The position numbers and the translations under genes are program-made. The notes beneath the pieces were generated by a model. That model was not told where the DNA came from. It worked only from the letters and a program-made list of their open reading frames with translations, and ran no database searches. A stretch of DNA of 43,963 nt from an uncultured Clostridia bacterium (GTDB lineage Bacteria; Bacillota; Clostridia; TANB77; CAG-508), in contig CALXWM010000007.1 in NCBI GenBank assembly GCA_944392425.1, forward strand, positions 1-43,963. Reading direction: 5' to 3'. Every line of letters starts with the position of its first letter. Position 1 is the stretch's first letter. Shown here one piece after another: positions 6,819 to 14,486 of this stretch.

Positions 6819-7807
6819 TGATAAGTGTTATTATAACTGCATATAATGCTGAAAAAACAATTGAAAAATGCTTAAATTCAATATTAGACACAAAGTACAA
6901 TAATTATGAAATAGTAATTGTTAATGATGGCTCAACAGATAATACAGAAGATATTATTGAACTTTTTGCAACAGATAAAATTAAGTATTTCTCTAAACCT
7001 AATACTGGTGTTGCAGATTCAAGAAATTTTGGCATAGAAAAAGCAAATGGAGATTATATTACTTTTGTTGACAGTGATGATTATGTATCTAGCAATTATT
7101 TTGAAAATGTAGACAATTATATAGAGCAAGGTGCAGAGTTAATTAAAAGAAAAGGAATAATAATAAAAGAATCACTAAAGAATGAAACGGAACAAGTAAT
7201 ACAAAAACAAGAAAATGAAGAAAACAATCAAAAAAATGCAATAAAAATTGAAGGTGCTACATTTGAACTAACAACAGGTGAGGATGCTTTTAATAAACTT
7301 TGTTTTACAGACAAATATTTAGATACTTTATGGTCATACATTATAAAAAAGAGTTTGCTTACAGATAATAATTTTAAATTTGAAAATGGAAGATATCACG
7401 AGGACTTTGGATTACTTCCATTACTTATACTAAAAGCAAATAAAGTGGTATCTACAAATGATTATGTTTATTATTATGTACAATCAGAAAACAGCATAAT
7501 GAGAGAAAAGAATTTGCCTAAAACAATTAAAAAGGCTGAAGATGTACTTTATCATTATGACAATATTTTAAACCTAATTAAAACATATAATCTAAGCAAA
7601 TTTACTAAAGAAAATGTAGGTATATACTTAACAAATGCAATTTTGCTTAAAATAAAAGAATTTGATGGAAAAGATGAATATACAAAAGCAAAAAAGTGGT
7701 ATATTTGTGAATTAAAAAAGAGAAAAATATATAAAAACATAAAGGCAAGGAATTTGAAACAATTAATAAAAAAGTTGATATTATTCATTAATATTAATTT
7801 GTTATGA
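6818..7807 (+). CDS. Glycosyltransferase family 2 protein
   Basis: GT-A fold enzyme of 329 residues. SVIITAYNAEKTIEKCLNSI is the family's opening strand-helix; NDGSTDN and FVDSDDYV (the DxD-type metal and nucleotide-sugar motif) follow. RYHEDFGLLPLL carries the ED pair near the catalytic base. There are no membrane segments, so it is cytoplasmic. A Glu/Asn-rich insertion (about residues 120-145) separates the catalytic core halves. It shares one base with the stop of the preceding GT4 gene. Confidence 0.9.
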   Translation: MISVIITAYNAEKTIEKCLNSILDTKYNNYEIVIVNDGSTDNTEDIIELFATDKIKYFSKPNTGVADSRNFGIEKANGDYITFVDSDDYVSSNYFENVDNYIEQGAELIKRKGIIIKESLKNETEQVIQKQENEENNQKNAIKIEGATFELTTGEDAFNKLCFTDKYLDTLWSYIIKKSLLTDNNFKFENGRYHEDFGLLPLLILKANKVVSTNDYVYYYVQSENSIMREKNLPKTIKKAEDVLYHYDNILNLIKTYNLSKFTKENVGIYLTNAILLKIKEFDGKDEYTKAKKWYICELKKRKIYKNIKARNLKQLIKKLILFININLL

Positions 7808-7882
7808 AATGTAAATTATTAAATTAATTAATGAAGAAAGCCAACAAAAATTTAAATTAATAAAAAGGAGGCAAAACCAATA

Positions 7883-8842
7883 ATGCCTAAGGTTAGTGTT
7901 ATAGTTCCAGTGTATAATGTGGAAAAATACATAACAAAATGCTTAACATCATTAATAAATCAGACTTTAGATGATATAGAAATAATAATTGTAAATGACG
8001 GATCTACAGACAATTCAGAACAAATAGTAAAACAATTTAAAAGATCTCACAATAACATTATATATGTAACAAAAGAAAATGGAGGATTGTCTAGTGCTAG
8101 GAATTTTGGACTTATTTATGCAACAGGAGAATACATTGCATTCTTAGATTCGGATGATTATGTAGATAGAACAACTTATCAAAAAATGTATGAAAAGGCA
8201 AAGGCTACAAATAGCGACTATGTAGAATGTGATTTTATATGGCAATATCCTGAACATCAAAAAATAGATACAGGATATAGATACAAAGACAAAAAAGAAA
8301 TGCTTGAAAAAGCTAGAGTTGTTGCATGGAACAAGCTAATAAAAAGAGAAATTATTATAAATAATAAACTTAGTTTTCCAGTTGGATTGTATTACGAAGA
8401 TATAGAGTTTTTTTATAAACTTTTGCCTTATATAAATAGTTTTGCATTTGTAGAAGAACCACTTATATATTATGTTCAAAGAGAAAATTCAATAGTAAAT
8501 AAGCAAGGTGCAAAAACAAAGCAAATATTTATGGTATTAGATAATGTAATAGAATATTACAGAAAAATAAATTTGTACAATGAATATGAACCTCAAATAG
8601 AATATACTTACTCAAGACTGTTGCTATGTAGTTCTTTAAAAAGAATGATACAAATTCCAGATAAACTTACAAGAAAACTACTTTTAGAAGAAACATGGCA
8701 AAACTTAAATACTAAGTTTCCGAATTGGAAGAAAAATGAATTGCTAAAAAAGAACAACACAGTAAATGGATTATTTATGAAGACAATGAACAATATTACA
8801 TTTAAAATTTATACTAAAGTGCTAAGATTGTTTTGGAGATAG
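7883..8842 (+). CDS. Glycosyltransferase family 2 protein
   Basis: 319 residues, inverting GT2 of the EpsH/WcaA-like type used in capsule and wall-polymer assembly. Motifs: VSVIVPVYNVEKYITKCL, NDGSTDNSEQ, ENGGLSSARNFG, FLDSDDYVD (DxD) and YYEDIEFFYKLL (ED). AAAGGAGGC lies 12 nt before ATG 7883. Soluble. It is probably co-transcribed with the upstream GT2 gene (75-nt gap). A hairpin repeat begins on the base after its stop codon. Confidence 0.9.
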   Translation: MPKVSVIVPVYNVEKYITKCLTSLINQTLDDIEIIIVNDGSTDNSEQIVKQFKRSHNNIIYVTKENGGLSSARNFGLIYATGEYIAFLDSDDYVDRTTYQKMYEKAKATNSDYVECDFIWQYPEHQKIDTGYRYKDKKEMLEKARVVAWNKLIKREIIINNKLSFPVGLYYEDIEFFYKLLPYINSFAFVEEPLIYYVQRENSIVNKQGAKTKQIFMVLDNVIEYYRKINLYNEYEPQIEYTYSRLLLCSSLKRMIQIPDKLTRKLLLEETWQNLNTKFPNWKKNELLKKNNTVNGLFMKTMNNITFKIYTKVLRLFWR

Positions 8843-8899
8843 TGTCAACAGGGACATTCCTTTTTGACACAAATGTCAAAAAGGTGTATTCCATTGACA
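8843..8899. repeat. Hairpin repeat, GGGACG family, copy 3
   Basis: The left arm TGTCAACAGGGACATTCC runs to TTTTTGACA; the right arm, read on the other strand, gives TGTCAATGGAATACACC and TTTTTGACA. The ends pair perfectly with mismatches in the middle, around a 4-nt loop. It starts immediately after the stop codon of the gene at 7883. Confidence 0.7.
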
Positions 8900-8922
8900 A
8901 AAAAGATAAAAGGAAAATAAAT

Positions 8923-10434
8923 ATGGCAAAAATCAAAAAACTAAAAATAGAATATATTGTATATTTTTACATAATACTTTGTCCTATACTAGACATAGCA
9001 AGTTATTGTTTTAGAAACGCATTTGATACAAGTATTTCAATATCAACTTTTCTTAGACCAATAATACCAATTATTCTTGCTATTTACATTTTTATTAAGG
9101 CAAATAAAAAGCATAAATTAATTCTAGCAGGTATTGCTACAATTTATACTGTTTATGGTGCAATTCACTTAATAGTAACAAAAACTTTTCTAACAGGTTG
9201 CTCTTATGGTGGCATTATGCAAGAACTTCAGTATGTAGTTAATTATACTTTTTTAGTATTTAATTTAATTGTGTTTTACTACATTTTTATTAATAAAAAT
9301 TGGAGAAAAGAGCCTAAGAAAAAAATAAAAAATGAAGAAAAATCAAGCACTGAAAAATTAATAATAGACAAACAAATTAACTCTAAGCAAATGAATTATG
9401 AAAAAGAAAACAAAATTAAAAGTTTAAAAGTTAGTGTTTTAGTCATGTGTGCAATTTACATAGTAAGCATTTATTTAGCCATACTTACTGGAACATCGTC
9501 TTATACATATCCGGAAGAACAAATAGGCTATAAAGGCTGGATTGAATCTGGCAATAGTTTGGGAGCGATACTTTGTATTTCAACATTTATAATACTTCCT
9601 CTAATAAAAGATAAGAAATATAGAATACCCGCAATTATAGTATTACTTCTAGTTGGAGTATATTTAATTGCTCTAATTGGAACAAGAGTTGGACTTTTTG
9701 GCTTTTTTATAGCAATAGCTGTATTTATAGCTATTGAGGTTTTTCTTAGTAAAAATAAAATTGCAATAGTTGGATTTGTAATACTTGCAGTTGGAGTAAT
9801 TACAGTAGGATTGGTTGGATCAAATACATTAAAAAGAAGAGACCAAATGAATGAGTCACAATATACAATAATAGATGAGGCAACAGGTAAAGTTGGACAT
9901 ATGACAGGAGATATGTTAAAAATAAAAAATAGCATATTGAATGGTACTATTGAGGAGGGATTTATGTCCATACCTCAACAAGAGGCAGTGCTTAAATTAA
10001 ATGACTTTGCAAACGAGCATAATATTGCTGGAAATGATACAAGAACTTTGCAATTAATATATAATTTTTACTTGGTATTAGAGCAAAAAAGCATTTTAGG
10101 AATAATATTTGGAAATGGATTTGAAACAAATTTTAGAGAAATGATAATGGAAAATGAACTTGCCAGTTTATTATTTAACTTTGGTATAGTTGGTTTTGCA
10201 CTATATGCAGGTCCATTTTTATGGATACTTATAAATTCAATTATAGATGTAATTAAAAAGCTAAAAGCAAAACAAAAATTAGAAACATTGTATTTAATGG
10301 CAATTTCGGCTTTAGGATTAATTTTCGCATTATCATATTTATCTGGCTACATATTTTTTAATTCATCGCTAATTGCAGTAATATCGGTAATTTCGACTAT
10401 AATATGTTTAAATAATACATACAAAATGGGGTGA
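8923..10434 (+). CDS. Wzy/O-antigen-ligase-like polytopic membrane protein
   Basis: 503 residues from ATG 8923; the frame is open further up, but that stretch runs through the hairpin repeat, and AAAGG precedes this ATG. There are about 10-12 membrane segments. A cytoplasmic-looking Lys/Glu-rich loop falls near residue 130, and a large loop with GTRVGLFGFF before it (compare the SGTR/SGRT signature of the Wzy_C/O-antigen ligase family) runs through DTRTLQLIYNFYLVLEQKS and IIFGNGFETNF. Such proteins polymerise or ligate undecaprenyl-linked glycans on the outer face of the membrane. In an ABC-exporter locus, ligation of a finished chain to another acceptor is as likely as polymerisation. The family call rests on topology and weak motifs. 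Confidence 0.75.
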   Translation: MAKIKKLKIEYIVYFYIILCPILDIASYCFRNAFDTSISISTFLRPIIPIILAIYIFIKANKKHKLILAGIATIYTVYGAIHLIVTKTFLTGCSYGGIMQELQYVVNYTFLVFNLIVFYYIFINKNWRKEPKKKIKNEEKSSTEKLIIDKQINSKQMNYEKENKIKSLKVSVLVMCAIYIVSIYLAILTGTSSYTYPEEQIGYKGWIESGNSLGAILCISTFIILPLIKDKKYRIPAIIVLLLVGVYLIALIGTRVGLFGFFIAIAVFIAIEVFLSKNKIAIVGFVILAVGVITVGLVGSNTLKRRDQMNESQYTIIDEATGKVGHMTGDMLKIKNSILNGTIEEGFMSIPQQEAVLKLNDFANEHNIAGNDTRTLQLIYNFYLVLEQKSILGIIFGNGFETNFREMIMENELASLLFNFGIVGFALYAGPFLWILINSIIDVIKKLKAKQKLETLYLMAISALGLIFALSYLSGYIFFNSSLIAVISVISTIICLNNTYKMG

Positions 10435-10438
10435 TAAT

Positions 10439-11617
10439 TTGAAAAAAATAATTTTTGGAATAACAAGTCTTACAATAGGTGGAGCGGAAAGAGTACTTGT
10501 AGATTTAGCAAATAGACTATCAGAAGAGTATAATGTAACCATTTTTACAATATATGATGGTGGAGAACTAAAAAAAGAACTAAATCAAGGAATAAAGAAA
10601 ATAGCTTTATACAGGAAACCATATAAAGAGTTTTCAAAAATAGAGAAATTAAAAGCATCCTTAAAATTAATAATTTATAAGAAAAAAATATATGAGCTAA
10701 TTATGAAAAGAGGATTTGATGCAGAAATAGCTTTCTTAGAAGGTCCTGTTACAAGGCTTTTTGCAACAAAATCTAATTCTAAAAAAATAGCTTGGATACA
10801 CAATGATATTTCAAAAGTGTATGGAAATGGATTAAAAGCTAAAATAAAAAAATGGGTTGATGGAATAGCCTACAAAAAGTACAACAAGCTTGTGTTTGTA
10901 AGCGAAGAAAATAAAAAAGATTTTAATAAAGAATATAAATGGGCAAATGAAAAAGAACAAGAGATTATTCGCAATTATATAGATTATAAAAAAGTTTTGC
11001 AAAAGGCAAGTGAAAAACTAGATTTGCCTTATGATAATAAAGAAATTAATTTACTTACAGTATGTAGACTAGTAGAACAAAAAGCATTAGATAGATTTAT
11101 AAAAGTTCAAAAAGAACTTGAAATTAAAGGAATACATGTAAAAATCTACATTGTAGGAGATGGCCCTCAAAGATACAATTTGCAAAAACAAATAGATAGC
11201 GAAGGACTAACAAACAAATTCATATTGTTAGGGCAAAAGGAAAATCCATATCCTTATATAAAATATTGTGATTATTTTTGCTTACTTTCATATTATGAAG
11301 GTTATGGAATGGTGCTAGAAGAGGCTAAAATTTTAAATAAGCCAATTATTTTAACAAATACTGCAGCTATAGAATGTGCAAAAGGTTATGACAAAGCAAT
11401 TGTTTTAGAAAACAATTTTGATGGAATTGTTAAAGGTTTAGAAAAAGAACTTAAAAGTGATAATATTAAATATTTGGATAATAATTATAAAAAAGAGTAT
11501 AAAAACTACACATTAGAAGATAAAACTAATAATTTTGAAAACAATTATAATGAATTGCAAAAAACAAATGAAGAAATACAAGAAAAAATCATAAGAAAAA
11601 TTAAAGAGATATTATAG
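10439..11617 (+). CDS. Glycosyltransferase family 4 protein
   Basis: 392 residues; starts at TTG 10439, four nt after the previous stop, with GGGGTGA as ribosome site. There is no better ATG nearby and the start gives the standard MKKIIFGITSLTIGGAERVL opening. The nucleotide-binding half shows LLTVCRLVEQKALDRFI, IVGDGPQ, FILLGQKENPYPY and the E-x7-E motif in YEGYGMVLEEAKILNKPII. It is a cytoplasmic retaining glycosyltransferase. It is a distant paralogue of the gene at 5631 (both carry a KKNPYPY/KENPYPY stretch). Confidence 0.9.
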   Translation: MKKIIFGITSLTIGGAERVLVDLANRLSEEYNVTIFTIYDGGELKKELNQGIKKIALYRKPYKEFSKIEKLKASLKLIIYKKKIYELIMKRGFDAEIAFLEGPVTRLFATKSNSKKIAWIHNDISKVYGNGLKAKIKKWVDGIAYKKYNKLVFVSEENKKDFNKEYKWANEKEQEIIRNYIDYKKVLQKASEKLDLPYDNKEINLLTVCRLVEQKALDRFIKVQKELEIKGIHVKIYIVGDGPQRYNLQKQIDSEGLTNKFILLGQKENPYPYIKYCDYFCLLSYYEGYGMVLEEAKILNKPIILTNTAAIECAKGYDKAIVLENNFDGIVKGLEKELKSDNIKYLDNNYKKEYKNYTLEDKTNNFENNYNELQKTNEEIQEKIIRKIKEIL

Positions 11618-11626
11618 GAGAAAACA

Positions 11627-12523
11627 ATGAAAATATCAATACTTACACCTGCATATAATAGAGGAGATAAATTAAATAAATTATACACAAGTATATTAGT
11701 AAATAACAATTCAAATGTAGATATAGAATGGCTAGTTATGGATGATGGCTCAACAGACAAAACTAGATATATTGTAACCAATTTTATTAAACAAAACATA
11801 ATTGACATAAAGTATTATTATCAAGAAAATAGTGGAAAAATGGAAGCATTAAATAACTTAGTAAAATATGCAACAGGAGATGTAATAATAGAATGTGATT
11901 CAGACGACTATTTTACAGTGGGAGCTTTTGATACAATTGCTAAATATGAGGACAAGCTAACAGATAGCATATATGCTTTAGTTTTTCTAAAATATGACCA
12001 AAATGGAAACAACATGGGAAATAATTTTCCAGAGGATATGCATAGAAGTGATATGTTTAGTCTTTATTTTAGAGAAAATATAACGGGAGAAAAAGCTTTA
12101 GTATTTAATACTAAAATACGTAAAAAATTTGCATATAAATTAGAAGCAGATGAAAAATTTGTTACTGAGGCAAGAATGTATCATCAAATGGACTTAGAAT
12201 ATGATGTAATATGCATAAATGAGCCAATTATGATTTGCGAATATCAAAAAGATGGATATTCAAAAAATATACAAAAAGTATTTAAAGAAAATCCACTAGG
12301 ATATTATGAATATTTTAGAGAAATATTAGAAATGGATTTATCAGGAGTTACTTTAAAGAAGAAATTATATATTTATAAACATTATATACTATTTTCAATT
12401 TTAGCTGAAAGAGATCATGCAATATTAAACGTAACAGGAGTATTAAATAAAATTATTGTGGCAATAATGTGGATACCTGGACTAATAAAAACTAAACTAA
12501 TGTTTAAAGAAAAAACTGAATAG
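11627..12523 (+). CDS. Glycosyltransferase family 2 protein
   Basis: 298 residues, soluble GT-A fold. ISILTPAYNRGDKLNKLYTS, MDDGSTDKTR, ENSGKMEALNNLVKYATGD and ECDSDDYF are the GT2 signatures in order. The C-terminal part (AERDHAILNVTG) is typical of rhamnosyl- or galactosyl-type transferases, but the donor cannot be assigned. RBS AGGAGA precedes ATG 11627, nine nt after the upstream stop, so it is co-transcribed. It is the last gene before a hairpin and a new promoter. Confidence 0.88.
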   Translation: MKISILTPAYNRGDKLNKLYTSILVNNNSNVDIEWLVMDDGSTDKTRYIVTNFIKQNIIDIKYYYQENSGKMEALNNLVKYATGDVIIECDSDDYFTVGAFDTIAKYEDKLTDSIYALVFLKYDQNGNNMGNNFPEDMHRSDMFSLYFRENITGEKALVFNTKIRKKFAYKLEADEKFVTEARMYHQMDLEYDVICINEPIMICEYQKDGYSKNIQKVFKENPLGYYEYFREILEMDLSGVTLKKKLYIYKHYILFSILAERDHAILNVTGVLNKIIVAIMWIPGLIKTKLMFKEKTE

Positions 12524-12546
12524 CTTTGATTCCTATTTTTAGCTTC

Positions 12547-12580
12547 AATTTATATTGAAACCGAAGATAATATAAATTTT
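12547..12580 (+). terminator. AT-rich hairpin, possible weak terminator
   Basis: AATTTATATT (12547-12556) pairs with AATATAAATT (12569-12578), followed by TT. A 10-bp all-AT stem is a weak terminator. It sits between the glycosyltransferase run and the exporter promoter. Confidence 0.4.
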
Positions 12581-12607
12581 GACAAGAACTAGTTTTTATA
12601 TTATTAT
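12579..12607 (+). promoter_or_regulatory. Promoter of the ABC exporter genes
   Basis: Perfect TTGACA (12579-12584), 17 nt, TATTAT (12602-12607), 40 nt before the ATPase start. Confidence 0.6.
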
Positions 12608-12646
12608 ATATGCAGAATATTTTTGAGAGAAAAGGAAGATTTTAAA

Positions 12647-13387
12647 ATGCAAAAAGATAATGAAAACAGAATAATAGTAGAACACGTATATAAAACTTTT
12701 GATGTGTATTTAGATAAAGCAAATAGTATTAAAGAAAAACTATTATTTTGGAAAAGAAATAGAAAAGAGACAAGAGAAGTTTTAAAAGATATTAACTTAA
12801 CAATAAAAAATGGAGAGGCAGTTGCTTTAATTGGAGTTAATGGAAGCGGAAAGTCAACTTTGCTTAAACTTATGACTAAAATTATTTATCCAAATAAAGG
12901 TAAAATAACCACAAATGGAAAGTTAACTTCATTACTAGAACTTGGAGCTGGTTTCCACCCAGATTTTTCTGGAAGAGAAAACATCTATTTTAATGCATCT
13001 ATATTTGGTTTGACCAAAAAAGAAATAGACAAAAGACTTGACCAAATTATAGAGTTCTCAGAACTTGGAAACTACATAGATAATCCAGTTAGAACTTATT
13101 CATCTGGTATGTATATGAGACTAGCTTTTTCTGTAGCAATTAATGTTGATGCAGATATACTTCTAGTAGACGAGATTTTATCAGTTGGTGACCAACATTT
13201 CCAAGAAAAATGCTTAGAAAAAATGAAGGAACTAAAAAAAGAAGGAAAAACAATGGTATTTGTAACACACAGTTTAGGCTCTGCTAGAGAACTTTGTGAT
13301 AGAGCTGTCTGGCTAAACAAAGGTGTTGTACAAATGGATGGTAAAACTGACGAAGTAATAGATGAATACTTAAAAGAAACAACTTAA
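12647..13387 (+). CDS. ABC exporter ATPase for surface polysaccharide/teichoic acid (TagH/Wzt type)
   Basis: 246 residues from ATG 12647 with AAGGAA upstream; the TTG at 12623 lacks a ribosome site. Nucleotide-binding domain with Walker A GVNGSGKST (63-71), signature YSSGM (151-155), Walker B ILLVDE (171-176) and switch His in VTHS (208). The segment TSLLELGAGFHPDFSGRENI is diagnostic for the polysaccharide/teichoic acid exporter branch (TagH, Wzt, KpsT-like, RfbE). The protein ends soon after the nucleotide-binding domain, so it lacks the C-terminal cargo-reading domain of O9a-type Wzt. It energises export of lipid-linked polymer through the permease at 13454. Confidence 0.92.
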   Translation: MQKDNENRIIVEHVYKTFDVYLDKANSIKEKLLFWKRNRKETREVLKDINLTIKNGEAVALIGVNGSGKSTLLKLMTKIIYPNKGKITTNGKLTSLLELGAGFHPDFSGRENIYFNASIFGLTKKEIDKRLDQIIEFSELGNYIDNPVRTYSSGMYMRLAFSVAINVDADILLVDEILSVGDQHFQEKCLEKMKELKKEGKTMVFVTHSLGSARELCDRAVWLNKGVVQMDGKTDEVIDEYLKETT

Positions 13388-13453
13388 TATGAATTTAATA
13401 AGTTAATAAATAAAAGTTTGGATATAAAAAATATAACTCAAAAGGAGCTTCTA

Positions 13454-14227
13454 ATGAACATATTTAAAAGATTATATGATTATAGAGAAATGCTAAAAAC
13501 TAGTATAAAAAAAGATATAGGAGGAAAATACAAAAACTCTTTTCTAGGTGTGCTTTGGTCATTTGTGAATCCACTACTTCAAATTTTGGTATATGCAATA
13601 ATATTTCCACTTATAATGAAAAGTGATATAGAAAACTATGTTGTATTTATGGTTTGTGGTTTAATACCTTGGAACTATTTTTCTACAGTAATTAACAGAT
13701 CATCATTTACAATGATAGAAAATGGAAACATAATTAAAAAGGTATATTTTCCAAGAGAAATATTACCAATTTCAGTGGTTACTAGTGAAACTGTTACATT
13801 TTTAATATCTTCAATATTAATATTATTATTTACTTTTGGATATGGACTAGGAATTACTATAAATATTGTATTTTATCCATTAGTATTAGTAGTACAATAT
13901 GTAATGTTACTTGGAATTTCTTTAATAGTATCAAGTGTTACAGTATACTTTAGAGACCTACAACATTTTATAGGTGTGCTTTTACAATTATTCTTTTATG
14001 CAACACCAATTGTGTACGCAGTAGATGTTATACCAGCAAATTTCAGATGGATATTAAAATTTAACCCAATGACATACATAATTGAGGGTTATAGAGATAT
14101 TTTCTGGGGACAAACAGCGCCAGATATTTCTACTTTACTAATAGTATTAGTAATTGGAATAGTTCTTTGCATAGTGGGATATTTAATATTTAATAAACTT
14201 CAAAAGAGATTTGCGGAAGAACTATAG
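13454..14227 (+). CDS. ABC-2 exporter permease for surface polysaccharide/teichoic acid (TagG/Wzm type)
   Basis: 257 residues from ATG 13454 behind AAGGAG; the TTG at 13418 is in frame but has no ribosome site. ABC2_membrane family with six membrane segments. An amphipathic N-terminus ends in KKDIGGKYKNSFLGVLWSFV, the conserved entry region of TagG/Wzm/RfbD permeases. PLLQILVYAIIF follows, then FRDLQHFIGVLLQLFFYATP and NPMTYIIEGYRD near the C-terminus. It forms the membrane channel with the ATPase just upstream. The ATPase-first order is the reverse of tagGH. Confidence 0.92.
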   Translation: MNIFKRLYDYREMLKTSIKKDIGGKYKNSFLGVLWSFVNPLLQILVYAIIFPLIMKSDIENYVVFMVCGLIPWNYFSTVINRSSFTMIENGNIIKKVYFPREILPISVVTSETVTFLISSILILLFTFGYGLGITINIVFYPLVLVVQYVMLLGISLIVSSVTVYFRDLQHFIGVLLQLFFYATPIVYAVDVIPANFRWILKFNPMTYIIEGYRDIFWGQTAPDISTLLIVLVIGIVLCIVGYLIFNKLQKRFAEEL

Positions 14228-14230
14228 AAT

Positions 14231-14438
14231 TTCAACTTCGATATATGTTCTGTAACATTCATTCTTAATATTTTAAGCGATTCCAAGCTCCAATATACAT
14301 TCTTTCGCATTTGCCTCACGGTTTCGCTTACGCGAAAACGCTTGCACGCTCACTTCGACAGATATACTTAGTTATAATTAAAATGCTCACGCTGTCTTAG
14401 GTCGCTAAACACTTCAGAACATATATTGGAGCTTGAAT
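14231..14438. repeat. GC-richer intergenic element with terminal inverted repeats, copy 1
   Basis: An inner unit (about 14283-14436) is bounded by CAAGCTCCAATATACATT and, inverted, AACATATATTGGAGCTTG. A second inverted match to the right end (TTCAACTTCGATATATGTTC) lies at 14231. The interior holds CGCATTTGCCTCACGGTTTC followed by a small palindrome and CGCTTGCACGCTC, shared almost base for base with the copy at 20449. No open frame of note. It fills the gap between the exporter permease and the next gene, and its right end reaches the leader of the gene at 14487. Confidence 0.7.
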
Positions 14439-14486
14439 ATAGAAAGTAAAAACAAAAATAAAAGGGATGTTAGAAAGGAAATAAAA

